Source: CAVVZJ01 sp963752755
GTDB taxonomy: Bacteria; Planctomycetota; Planctomycetia; Isosphaerales; Isosphaeraceae
Length of the DNA: 64,000 nt
Reading direction: 5' to 3'
Assembly (NCBI GenBank): GCA_963752755.1
Contig: CAVVZJ010000001.1
Coordinates: 1,674,001 to 1,738,000, forward strand
Of this stretch, positions 24,098 through 32,321 are shown one piece after another. A program made the translations under genes and the position numbers. The notes under the pieces are model-generated. The model was not told the DNA's origin, ran no database searches, and saw only the letters and a program-made list of their open reading frames with translations. Positions within the stretch are counted from its first letter, which is position 1. Each line of letters starts with the position of its first letter.

Positions 24098-24179
24098 GCG
24101 CAAAGCCCTTCGGAAGATGACCGCGGCGAGAGGAAGAATGACAATGGGCAAAGATTCCGAAGTTAGCGAACCCAGGCCC

Positions 24180-25061
24180 TCACTCGACGTTCTGGATCAA
24201 CTCGCGGATCTTCTCCAGGATGCCTTTCATGGCGACAACCTCGCGGCTGATCTCAACGTCATTGGCCTTCGAGCCGATAGTGTTGGTCTCGCGGCCCATC
24301 TCCTGCACAACGAACTCCAGCTTGCGGCCGGCGCTCTCTGGCTCGCCGAGCACTGCGATGAACTGGTCCAGGTGGGCCCGAAGCCGGGTCACTTCCTCCG
24401 CGATGTCGCCCCGTTCGGCAAAGATGGCGACCTCGCGAATCAGGTCCTTGGGCTCGATCGCCACGCGTTCCTCGACCAGCGCCTGCACCCGCTCCATTAA
24501 TCGCTGCTGATACGCGGCGACGATCTCCGGACCACGAGAGTCCACGCGCTCCAGATGCTCGCCGAGCGATCGGCCAAGGGCCAGAAGATCCTCGGCCATG
24601 GCCCGGCCTTCCTCGGCTCGCGACGTCTGGAGCTTCGCCAGGGCCTCGGAGACGACAGTCGCGAGTGCGGGCCAGTCCTCGTGCGGGTCCTCGTCGGGCT
24701 CGGCCGTGCGGCGGTCCTCGACGACACCGGGCAGGACGAGCAAGGTGGCCAGGTCGATTGGAGGGGAGCCCTCGCCGTGCAGAGACTGGAGTTGGTCGCG
24801 GTAACTGGCCAGGGCGACGGTGTTGAGTCGGTAGTCCTCGGGACGCTTGGGCCGCTCGACCCGGACGGAAAGTTGTACTGTGCCGCGGCGGACGTGCTCG
24901 CGGACCAGCCGCTCCAGGTCGGGCTCAAGCGCGGAGTAGGGGTCGCTGACCCGCAGCGCGAGCTTCAGGTGACGGTTGTTGACCGTGCGAACCTCGGCGA
25001 CGATCGCGAGGCGGTCGTCCTGGTGCCGGGCCTCGCCGAATCCGGTCATGCTCAGCAGCAA
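24180..25061 (-). CDS. yicC: YicC-family endoribonuclease
   Basis: A 293-residue protein with the YicC start MLLSMTGFGEAR, the EVRTVNNRHLKLALR segment and the highly conserved C-terminal block KLEFVVQEMGRETNTIGSKA followed by EIREVVAMK-like and IRELIQNVE sequence. E. coli YicC is reported as an endoribonuclease. It is the first gene of the yicC-gmk-rpoZ set, 117 bases after secG. Confidence 0.92.
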   Translation of the reverse strand: MLLSMTGFGEARHQDDRLAIVAEVRTVNNRHLKLALRVSDPYSALEPDLERLVREHVRRGTVQLSVRVERPKRPEDYRLNTVALASYRDQLQSLHGEGSPPIDLATLLVLPGVVEDRRTAEPDEDPHEDWPALATVVSEALAKLQTSRAEEGRAMAEDLLALGRSLGEHLERVDSRGPEIVAAYQQRLMERVQALVEERVAIEPKDLIREVAIFAERGDIAEEVTRLRAHLDQFIAVLGEPESAGRKLEFVVQEMGRETNTIGSKANDVEISREVVAMKGILEKIRELIQNVE

Positions 25062-25178
25062 GGGGAGCCTCGGGGCGTAGGGTGGGGGAGAGAATCGGAG
25101 TGGAAACGGTGGCGAGGAGGACGCGGGGGCAAGCGGCCCCCGGCCTCCGCAGGGCGCAAAGGACGGACGAACGCCGGG

Positions 25179-25643
25179 TCACTTCTTCGGGGCGTCGGAC
25201 TCGATCGGCTCACCGCCGCGGATCGGAGGTGGCAGCGTCGGCAGGGCCGTCTTCGGCGGGAGCGTGCCCGCCGGCGAGGGGGAGGGCGAAGAGGGCGTGC
25301 CCGAGGGGGTCGTGTTCTTTGTCCCGCCTGGGGCGGCACCGCCGGGAGTGGGGACCTCGCTGGCCGAGCGGGCCGGGTTAAGGTCGTAGGCTGAGGTTCG
25401 GCCGGTGTTATTGACGAGCAGGACCAGCATCATCGCCAGGGCGAACCAGATGCAGGCCGTGATGATCGTCACCCGGGTGAACACATCGCCGGCCTTGGTC
25501 CCGAAGGCGCTGGAACCGCCCATGCCGCCGAAGGCACCGGCCAGGCCGCCGCCCTTGCCGCGCTGGATCAAGACCAGGCAGATCAGGAAGAGGGAGCAGA
25601 GTACGATGAGGACGTAAAGCAGTCCGGTGAAGAAGGAGGCCAC
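25179..25643 (-). CDS. secG: Protein translocase subunit SecG
   Basis: SecG is a small membrane partner of SecYE. The N-terminus has a membrane helix (FFTGLLYVLIVLCSLFLICL), then the SecG signature VLIQRGKGGGLAGAFGG and SSAFGTKAGDVFTRVT, and a second helix (IITACIWFALAMMLVLLV). Beyond residue 85 is a Pro/Thr/Ser-rich tail of about 70 residues, longer than in E. coli but common in planctomycetes. The start is GTG, with AAAGGAC upstream. It follows tpiA, an arrangement known in many bacteria. Confidence 0.92.
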   Translation of the reverse strand: MASFFTGLLYVLIVLCSLFLICLVLIQRGKGGGLAGAFGGMGGSSAFGTKAGDVFTRVTIITACIWFALAMMLVLLVNNTGRTSAYDLNPARSASEVPTPGGAAPGGTKNTTPSGTPSSPSPSPAGTLPPKTALPTLPPPIRGGEPIESDAPKK

Positions 25644-25732
25644 GGCGGGAGTCCTTTTGGGCAGGGGCGATTCCGTCTCGTGTCTTGGATCCGGAGACTG
25701 GGCCGCATCGGGGACGGATCAGACCGGCTCGG

Positions 25733-26521
25733 CTAGCGGCCGGTCTGGACATCACGGGCCGCGGCGATGATCCCGAGGAAGTCACCGGCCTTGAGGCTGG
25801 CGCCGCCGACCAGGGCGCCATCGACGTCGGAGCAGCCGAGCAGTTTGTGGGCGTTGTCCGGCTTGACGCTCCCACCATACTGGATGACGACCCGCGCCGC
25901 GATCGCCTCGCCAAACTTCGCAGCCAAACGGCCACGGAGGAACGCGTGCACCTCTTGCGCCTGCTCAGGCGTGGCGACGTGCCCGGTGCCGATCGCCCAG
26001 ACCGGCTCATAGGCCAAGACCACGCCGGCCATCACCTCGGGGCTCAGGCCGTCAAGCGAACCATCGAGTTGTCGCCCGATGACCTCCTCGGTACGGCCCG
26101 CCTGGCGCTCCTCCAGCAGCTCACCCAGGCAGATAATCGGGATAAGCTGTGCGGCCAGGGCCGCGTGCAGCTTCTTGTTGACCATGGCGTCGGTCTCACC
26201 CAGACCGTGCCGGCGCTCGCTGTGGCCGAGGATCACGTGGGTGCAGCCGGCTTCGATGAGCATCGGTCCGGAAAGCTCGCCGGTGTAGGCCCCGGAGGCT
26301 TCCCAGTGCATGTTCTGGGCGCCGACGCCGATCGGTGAGTTGGCCAGGACCTGGTCGAGCCGTTCGAGGAAGATCGCGGGCGGGCAGACGGCGACGTGGA
26401 CGTCGGTCGCCTGGCCGACCCCCACCTTCACCTGCTCGGCCAGGGCGACGGCGTCGTCCAGCTTCGTCGGGTTCATCTTCCAGTTGCCGGCAATGAACGG
26501 CGTCCGCGGCTTCGTTCCCAT
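25733..26521 (-). CDS. tpiA: Triosephosphate isomerase
   Basis: TpiA interconverts dihydroxyacetone phosphate and glyceraldehyde 3-phosphate. Catalytic residues are all visible: the Asn and Lys of GNWKMN, His in LGHSERR, and Glu in AYEPVWAIGTG. The phosphate-binding end IQYGGSVKPDNA and GALVGGASL is intact. ATG 26521 (MGTKPRTPFIAGNWKMN) gives 262 residues, the family size; longer in-frame starts add unrelated sequence. Confidence 0.95.
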   Translation of the reverse strand: MGTKPRTPFIAGNWKMNPTKLDDAVALAEQVKVGVGQATDVHVAVCPPAIFLERLDQVLANSPIGVGAQNMHWEASGAYTGELSGPMLIEAGCTHVILGHSERRHGLGETDAMVNKKLHAALAAQLIPIICLGELLEERQAGRTEEVIGRQLDGSLDGLSPEVMAGVVLAYEPVWAIGTGHVATPEQAQEVHAFLRGRLAAKFGEAIAARVVIQYGGSVKPDNAHKLLGCSDVDGALVGGASLKAGDFLGIIAAARDVQTGR

Positions 26522-26666
26522 CAACGGCGAGTCCCTGGGAGGGCTATCAATCGGGACGGGGCCGACCCCCTTGTCGAACCCGAACCTGTCGTGGTCAAAG
26601 ACGAGAGGCAGACCGGAGGGTCTGCCCGGTGAGTGGTCCAGGGAGGGCGATCCGGGTTGACGTTCG

Positions 26667-27707
26667 TCAACCGACCGCCAGACCTTCGCAGGCGTCAATC
26701 CGGCGGCCCATCAACTCAGCCAGGGGACGGAGCTGATCCATGAGCTGGGCGAACTGCTCCGGCAGGAGGGCCTGCGGGCCGTCGGACATGGCCTTCTCGG
26801 GGCAGGAGTGGACCTCGACATGCACGCCATCGGCACCAGCGGCAACGGCCGCCAGGGCCATCGCCGGGATCAGGTCCGGCCGGCCGGTGGCGTGGCTCGG
26901 ATCCACGATGATCGGCAAGTGGCTCTGCCCCTTGACGTTGGGTACAGCCGAGAGGTCGAGCATGTTGCGCGTGGATTCCTCGAAGCTCCGCACGCCCCGC
27001 TCGCAGAGGATCACCCGGCGGTTACCCTGCGACAGCACATACTCGGCCGACATCAGAAGGTCCTTGACCGTGGCGCTCATGCCCCGCTTCAGCAGAACGG
27101 GCTTGCTCGTGCGGCCGACCTCCTTGAGCAGGTCGAAGTTCTGCATGTTGCGAGCGCCGATCTGGAAGATGTCGGTGTAGCGCTCGATGAGATCGACCTG
27201 GCGGGGGTCCATGACCTCGGTAACAACCGGCATGCCGAAACGCTCGCCGACGGCCTGGAGAATCTTCAGGCCCGTTTCGCCGAGACCCTGGAAACTATAG
27301 GGGCTCGTCCTCGGCTTGAACGCCCCACCGCGGAGGATGTTGGCCCCAGCGGCCTGGACCTTCTCGGCAATCTCGGCGAGGCGTTCCTCACTCTCGATGG
27401 CGCACGGGCCGGCGATCATCGCCAGGTGGCCGCCGCCGATCCGGACTCCCTTGACCTCGATGATCGAATCCTCGGCGTGGAACTCCCGACTGGCCAGCTT
27501 GAACGGCTTGAGGATCGGCAGGACCTTCTCGACGCCGTCGATCGCCTGGAGGGGTTCGACTTGGAGCTTCTCCTCGTCGCCGATGACTCCGATGATCGTG
27601 CGCTGGGTCCCCTGGCTGAGGTGAGGCACGAAGCCCAGTTCCTCGATCCGCTCGACGACGTGGCGGATCTGTTCCGGGGTCGGGTGTGGCTTCAACACGA
27701 TGATCAT
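26667..27707 (-). CDS. aroF: 3-deoxy-7-phosphoheptulonate synthase, type I beta with N-terminal regulatory domain
   Basis: This enzyme condenses phosphoenolpyruvate with erythrose 4-phosphate to start aromatic amino-acid synthesis. The first 90 residues form a ferredoxin-like domain (MIIVLKPHPTPEQIRHVVER), as in the Thermotoga and Bacillus-type enzymes where it mediates feedback control. The barrel carries MIAGPCAIES, RGGAFKPRTSPYSFQG, LLKRGMSATVKD and IVDPSHATGRPDL. It is 346 residues, with GAGG nine bases before ATG. Confidence 0.93.
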   Translation of the reverse strand: MIIVLKPHPTPEQIRHVVERIEELGFVPHLSQGTQRTIIGVIGDEEKLQVEPLQAIDGVEKVLPILKPFKLASREFHAEDSIIEVKGVRIGGGHLAMIAGPCAIESEERLAEIAEKVQAAGANILRGGAFKPRTSPYSFQGLGETGLKILQAVGERFGMPVVTEVMDPRQVDLIERYTDIFQIGARNMQNFDLLKEVGRTSKPVLLKRGMSATVKDLLMSAEYVLSQGNRRVILCERGVRSFEESTRNMLDLSAVPNVKGQSHLPIIVDPSHATGRPDLIPAMALAAVAAGADGVHVEVHSCPEKAMSDGPQALLPEQFAQLMDQLRPLAELMGRRIDACEGLAVG

Positions 27708-28327
27708 CGGCGGCCTCAGGCTGCTGGCTCGGCGGGTTGGTCGGGGTCAGATCGCAGGATGGTTGGCTGGCGAGACGGGAGCAACCCACGGGCCGGTCGG
27801 CGCCATGCTCCTCGAGTGAAATGGAGAGTTTACCCGAATGGTCAAGCCGGCGGAAGAGCAGATCGGCATGGGTCGTCTCCGGTCTCGGAGTCCCGAGTCC
27901 GGAAGCGGGACGAAAAGATCCGGGGCGAACGGGACAATGTCCCGATGCCCCGGACCCGCTTTCTGCTCGGCCTGGAACGGACAACCCTCTCGGCGAGGCT
28001 CGGCTCACCTCAAGCGGCACCGTCGATACCCTTCGAACCCGGTCGATCAGTTCCGTGTGGTGGATGGCGACATTGATGGTTTCATTCGTCCCGGAAGGAA
28101 CCTGGCTCCATGAAGGTTGACGCTGTTGGTTTCTCAGGGCATCCACGCCCCCAGCCTAGATCTTGGCCGAGGGATCGGCAACTCACGTTCCACGGGAGCA
28201 AGTCCTCCCAGAGGGGCTCATGCCTGCTCGGACATGAGAACCGAAGAAAGAGTAAACCTTGTCAAGAGCAATCCGGGAATCGTTATTTGCTTTTGCGATT
28301 CGAGTGCCTGGTCCGTCCTCCGCTTGA
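27708..28327. other. Non-coding gap between aroF and csrA
   Basis: About 620 bases with no supported gene. The clearest structure is a nested hairpin at 27920-27953: CCGGGGC/GCCCCGG outside GGGACA/TGTCCC. It has no T-run and could be a structured leader of aroF or a csrA 3' element. Confidence 0.45.
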
Positions 28328-28540
28328 TCACCCGAGGGGCAAGTTCTCGATCTGCGACCCCGAGCCATCGGCTGCGGCTCCGGCTCGTAGTCGCTGACGA
28401 ACCTCCTCCCGATGGACGACGATCTCCGGGGGCGCGTCGATGCCCAGCCGGACCTTGTCACCTTGAATCCTCACCACCGTCACGACGATCTCCTCGCCGA
28501 TCCGGATCTGCTGCCCCACCTTCCGGGTCAAGACCAGCAT
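28328..28540 (-). CDS. csrA: Carbon storage regulator CsrA
   Basis: CsrA is a small RNA-binding dimer that represses or stabilises mRNAs by binding GGA motifs near start codons. The 70-residue protein begins MLVLTRKVGQQIRIGEEIVV and continues VRIQGDKVRLGIDAPPEI, then VHREEVRQR, matching the family throughout, including the RNA-contact strand at the N-terminus and the VHREE segment. GGGAGGGAC eight bases upstream of ATG 28540 fixes the start. Confidence 0.95.
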   Translation of the reverse strand: MLVLTRKVGQQIRIGEEIVVTVVRIQGDKVRLGIDAPPEIVVHREEVRQRLRAGAAADGSGSQIENLPLG

Positions 28541-28940
28541 GCCGATGTCCCTCCCGCGCGTTCCTGGGTTCCCGAGTTGCCGGGGACGTCCCCGAGGCGG
28601 CATCTATACAGAATATCAGTTGCCCCGGTCGTCAAGGTCGTTTTTCTCCGCATTTGCTATCCTTCGGCAACTGATACGCCGCCGGAGTCGGCTTGTGACC
28701 GGCGTAGACCCCGGTCGTCCGGGCTCTGGCGCATAATCCCCGATGCAGCCGGGTTGAACATAGAAGCACCGTCGGCGAATTCGCCTCCTTATCAGTTTTG
28801 GGGAATGAAATGCGATGGATGCCTTGACCGGGGGCTGGAGCAGGTATATCATCCTATGAGAGTGCGAATTCCAAGTCCGCCCGGTGGTTCGCACCCGCAC
28901 TGCGCCTCCCGGCGCGGCAGAGATGAATTTGAGGAAACCC
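28541..28940. other. Divergent intergenic region, csrA and arsR-type gene
   Basis: No gene is supported in these 400 bases. They hold an 11-base perfect inverted repeat, TATCAGTTGCC (28614-28624) and GGCAACTGATA (28666-28676), and a promoter candidate for the ArsR gene at 28824-28852. Confidence 0.5.
28824..28852 (+). promoter_or_regulatory. Candidate sigma-70 promoter of the ArsR-family gene
   Basis: TTGACC (28824-28829) and TATCAT (28847-28852) have the ideal 17-base spacing and lie about 90 bases upstream of the ArsR start. Confidence 0.45.
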
Positions 28941-29261
28941 ATGGCCAAGACCACCACGAAGTCGAAGACCGCCGCCCCCAGCCGCCCGTCGTCGGAGATC
29001 CGTCAGGCCGCCGATCTGCTCAAGCAGGTCTCCGACCCGACCCGGCTCCAGGTTCTGATGCTCCTGACCGAGAAGGAGCGCAACGTCTCCGAGTTGTGCG
29101 CCGACCTGGGCACGCAGAGTCAGCCGGCCGTCAGCCACCACCTGGCCCTGCTGCGCCACGGCCGCCTGATCGAGCCGCGCCGCTCGGGCAAGCATAACTA
29201 CTATTACCTGACCGACACCGGCCGCGAGCTGGCCGACGTCGTCACCGCCCTGATTGACTGA
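28941..29261 (+). CDS. ArsR-family winged-helix transcriptional regulator
   Basis: A DNA-binding repressor-type protein of about 106 residues. The winged helix spans residues 20-100: ADLLKQVSDPTRLQVLMLL, NVSELCADLGTQSQPAVSHH (recognition helix), then LIEPRRSGKHNYYYLTD (wing). The metal-sensing ELCVCDL signature of ArsR/SmtB is absent; only one cysteine remains in ELCADL, so direct metal sensing at that site is unlikely. ATG 28941 with GAGG upstream is preferred; ATG 28923 is in frame. No effector gene is adjacent, so the regulated target is unknown. Confidence 0.85.
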   Translation: MAKTTTKSKTAAPSRPSSEIRQAADLLKQVSDPTRLQVLMLLTEKERNVSELCADLGTQSQPAVSHHLALLRHGRLIEPRRSGKHNYYYLTDTGRELADVVTALID

Positions 29262-29389
29262 GTCGCTTCAGGCGTCGCAAACTGCGCCGACGCCCTTGAT
29301 CGTCAGAGACAATGGGCCGCGGAAACCCCCGACACGAGCGGTGGTTCCGCGGCCTTGGTTGCGTTCGATCTTCCGGCCAGGCCGTTCGA

Positions 29390-29864
29390 TCAAGGCTGCC
29401 CGGAGGGAGGGGCCTCGTCGGCCCGATTCTCTACCTTCAGTTCATCGACCACCCGGCGGACGCCGATCGTGTCGAGAGTCAAACCGCCGGCCTTGAGCCT
29501 GGCCGCGGCGGTCGGGACGGTGCCGCGGAGCACGGCCACGCCCTGGTCGTTGACGTCCAGTTCGATGTGGGAGCCCTGAAGCTCCTTATCCCAGGTCAGT
29601 CGGCCGGTGATCCGGGCCTCGACCCCGAAGTTCTGGATCTCAGAACGGGCCCGCTTGAGGGCCGCCTCGACGTTGGCCCCGAGATTCTTGGCACGCCGCG
29701 AGGCGACACGGGCCGCGTGGTCGATCGCCTCGCCGATCTGCTCGGCGGTTCCTTCCTTCTGCTCGCGGCGGATCCTGCCGGGCCTGGCCGACGCAGGCCC
29801 ACGAGAGCACGACCGCCCCGATGGCTGCGGAGATCCACCCAATCGCATGTTTTTGGCTGAACAT
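29390..29864 (-). CDS. Exported BON-domain protein, frameshifted
   Basis: A strong GAGGAGG precedes ATG 29864, which opens a signal peptide (MFSQKHAIGWISAAIGAVVL, then SWACVGQARQ). After a frame change near 29765-29775 the protein continues EQKEGTAEQIGEAIDHAARV, then a BON (bacterial OsmY and nodulation) domain: ARSEIQNFGVEARITGRLTW, VNDQGVAVLRGTVPTAAARL, VRRVVDELKV. BON domains are thought to bind membranes or phospholipid. The protein is probably periplasmic, and the single indel may be an error. Confidence 0.72.
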
Positions 29865-30045
29865 TCGGAAAGCCTCCTCAACGAGTCTGCGGGTCTTCCG
29901 GCCGTGGCCGACGCCCAGGCCGGATTCGTCGAGGATTTCAGTGCAAAAGGCGAGCCGATCGGCGTATCATGGGCGCGTTCCATCGAGATCCGCCGCACCG
30001 GCCGATCGGCCGGCCGTCGGCGGACCTGACCCAAGGAGACGACGA

Positions 30046-30225
30046 ATGACCGAGACCTCGCCCGCCCCGACGACCCCCCAGGGAACTCAGGCTTCCTTTC
30101 CGGCCGGGCAGCACCTGCGTTGTGAACAGTGCGGGGCCGAAATCGAGATCATCAAGCCCTGCGTCTGCCAGCCGCCCGACCAGGTCCTCCGCTGCTGCGG
30201 CAAGGAGATGACTCCGCTCTCCTGA
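30046..30225 (+). CDS. Desulforedoxin-like metal-binding peptide
   Basis: This 59-residue protein has AAGGAG ahead of the ATG. After a Pro/Thr N-terminal tail it reads LRCEQCGAEIEIIKPCVC and then VLRCCGKEMTPL. The spacing CxxC ... CC followed by GxxM is that of the desulforedoxin / desulfoferrodoxin N-terminal domain, which binds one iron or zinc. Two further cysteines (PCVC) sit in the loop. Electron-transfer or zinc-structural function is inferred from the motif only. Confidence 0.65.
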   Translation: MTETSPAPTTPQGTQASFPAGQHLRCEQCGAEIEIIKPCVCQPPDQVLRCCGKEMTPLS

Positions 30226-30250
30226 CCGCGAACGTGAAGGTCTGTTCAGG

Positions 30251-31096
30251 CTAGGCTCCTGCCAGGCAGTCGCGGAGGAAGGCCAGGCCGTGGCCGATGT
30301 CGCGAATCCGCGCCGGCTGGTCACCAACCTCACGCTCGACGACCAGCGGGCCGGTGTAGCCGACCTTCTGGAGCGTCTGCACGAACCGGCGGATATCGAC
30401 CTCGCCTTCCCCCAGAGGGACCTCCTCGCCCCACTGCCCCGGGACCTTGGGGCGACGGGCGTCCTTGACGTGGACGCTGCGGATGTCCGGCCCGAGGATC
30501 TCGACGGCGCGGATCGGGTCGCCCATGTCGTAGAGGAGCATATTGGCCGGGTCGAAGTTGACCTTGAGGTTCGGGGACTTCAGGTCGTCAAGGGTCTGCC
30601 GCAACAGGTCGGCGGTCTCCTGGCCGGTCTCGAAGGCGAGGACGACGCCCTTCTCGGCGGCCATCTGGCCGGCTTTTGCCAGGGTGTCGAGGAAGGGCTT
30701 TCGCTCGGGGCGGCTTGGGTCGGGCAGGAAGCCGGCATGGAGCATCAGGTCTTGCAGGCCCAGGGCGACGGTCCGTTCCAGCGCCCAGGCAAGCCGTTCG
30801 AGCCGCTCGGGTCGGAGCTTCGGATCGCCGAAGCCGCCGGTCTGCTGGATGGTCTGAGGGGTCGTGTAGTCCTCGCCCGGGAAGCCAAGCATGGCACCGG
30901 TCATCTTCAGGCCGGCGTCACGGGCGGCCTGGGGCATGGCGTCGCCCTCATCCCAGCTTGCATGATGCGGGTCGCCACAAGCGATCTGCGTGTATTCGAC
31001 GCCCAGGTCGCCCATCAGGCGCTTCAACTCGGCGATGCTCGAAACCTGGAGGCTCCAGCTACAGAGACCCAGGGCCAGAGGAGGGGTTTCACTCAT
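30251..31096 (-). CDS. Sugar phosphate isomerase/epimerase family TIM-barrel protein
   Basis: A 281-residue AP-endonuclease-2-like barrel. Visible family features are LALGLCSWSL at the N-terminus, LMLHAGFLPDP, VVLAFETGQET (metal-binding Glu), LKVNFDPANMLLYDMGDP (metal-binding Asp), IRSVHVKDAR (His) and VPLGEGEVDIRRFVQTL, ending VVEREVG with the last metal Glu. Relatives isomerise or epimerise sugars and inositols; the substrate is not predictable. The start MSETPPLAL was chosen because upstream in-frame sequence is not conserved-looking. Confidence 0.82.
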   Translation of the reverse strand: MSETPPLALGLCSWSLQVSSIAELKRLMGDLGVEYTQIACGDPHHASWDEGDAMPQAARDAGLKMTGAMLGFPGEDYTTPQTIQQTGGFGDPKLRPERLERLAWALERTVALGLQDLMLHAGFLPDPSRPERKPFLDTLAKAGQMAAEKGVVLAFETGQETADLLRQTLDDLKSPNLKVNFDPANMLLYDMGDPIRAVEILGPDIRSVHVKDARRPKVPGQWGEEVPLGEGEVDIRRFVQTLQKVGYTGPLVVEREVGDQPARIRDIGHGLAFLRDCLAGA

Positions 31097-31304
31097 GGGA
31101 GAGACCTCTTGAGCCAGTAGACAGAGAGGCAGCTTCGGTTCTCGACAGCTTTTCGGGAGGGATCCGAGGGCACGGTCGATTTGACAGGCTAGTAAACCGG
31201 ATGAGCCCGCCGATTGCCAGTTGGCGCTGAAAAAGTGCCGCCGCGACGGGGGATGCGATGGCGTCCCGAATCCCCCGTCGCGGCGATCCTGTTCTGCCGA
31301 CTGC

Positions 31305-32321
31305 CTACTGCTGCCCGCTGCCCACGGTCGAGGGGCCATCGCTGATGAGGTAGTCGATGGTGGTAAGGGGATCGGGTTGTTCGGTCAACTCGCCGCGGAA
31401 GACGACGCGGTCGCGGCCGGTGCGTTTGGCCTGGTAGAGTCCGGCGTCGGCGGCGGAGATCAAGGCGGTGATCGAGGCGGGTCGGCCGGCGATGGCGAAG
31501 GCCAGGCCGATGCTGGCGGTGATCCGGAGGGGGCGACCGGCGATCGAGAGACGGCGGAGGGCGAGGTTGCGACGAATGCGTTCGGCTCGCTCGACGGCCT
31601 GGTCGGGGGTGGCGATCGGCAAGGCGGCGACAAACTCCTCGCCGCCATAGCGGGCGACCAGGTCGTCGGTACGGGTCGATTGGCGGATCATCTGCGCGAC
31701 GTCGCGAAGCACGGCGTCGCCGGTATCATGGCCGTGGGCGTCGTTGATCCGCTTGAAGTGGTCCACGTCGAGCATCAGGACGGCCAGGCCGAGCCCCTTG
31801 CCGGCGGCCTGACGTTCGAGAACGGGGGCCTGTTCGAGGAAGTAGCCGCGGTTGTACAGACCAGTCAGAGGGTCGCGCACGGCACGTTCGAAGATCTGGC
31901 GCTGGTAATCTTCCTCGCAGGGATCGGGACAGGTAAACTTCACGATCATTGTCGGCCCGAAGCCTATCCGGTCGCCGTCGCGGAGCGTGGCCGGTTGTTG
32001 AGGCGGGAGCCGGTGGCCGTTGAGGAAGGTGCCGTTGGTGCTGCCCAGGTCGGTCAGGCGGACGAGGCCCTCAGACTCAACGGCCAGCTGGGCGTGCTGT
32101 CGGGAGACACTCATTTCGGGCAGTTGCAGGTCGTTCTCCGAGGAGCGGCCGAGCGTCCGAAGACCGGGCTCCAGGAGAAGCATGGTCCCGGGGATGCCGC
32201 CCCGCAAAAGGATCAGGTAGCGGGGAGGACTGGCGCGTCCGGCCGCCTCCGGGGCGGAGTCTGCCCCACCGGCGGACTGCCGGAGGAGGTCGCACAGATA
32301 GGTCGCGCCTTTCTCATCCAT
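31305..32321 (-). CDS. FHA-domain diguanylate cyclase (GGEEF)
   Basis: A 338-residue fusion. Residues 35-130 form a forkhead-associated phosphothreonine-binding domain (TLGRSSENDLQL, SVSRQHAQL, LGSTNGTFLNG). Residues 145-310 form a diguanylate cyclase with DPLTGLYNRGYF, MLDVDHFKRINDAHGH and the active site GGEEF at 226-230. An RTDD product-inhibition site (RxxD, 217-220) lies exactly five residues upstream, so c-di-GMP feedback is expected. No membrane segment is visible. Its ATG overlaps the stop of the upstream protease gene by eight bases, suggesting coupled translation. It should link Ser/Thr kinase signalling to c-di-GMP. Confidence 0.92.
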   Translation of the reverse strand: MDEKGATYLCDLLRQSAGGADSAPEAAGRASPPRYLILLRGGIPGTMLLLEPGLRTLGRSSENDLQLPEMSVSRQHAQLAVESEGLVRLTDLGSTNGTFLNGHRLPPQQPATLRDGDRIGFGPTMIVKFTCPDPCEEDYQRQIFERAVRDPLTGLYNRGYFLEQAPVLERQAAGKGLGLAVLMLDVDHFKRINDAHGHDTGDAVLRDVAQMIRQSTRTDDLVARYGGEEFVAALPIATPDQAVERAERIRRNLALRRLSIAGRPLRITASIGLAFAIAGRPASITALISAADAGLYQAKRTGRDRVVFRGELTEQPDPLTTIDYLISDGPSTVGSGQQ

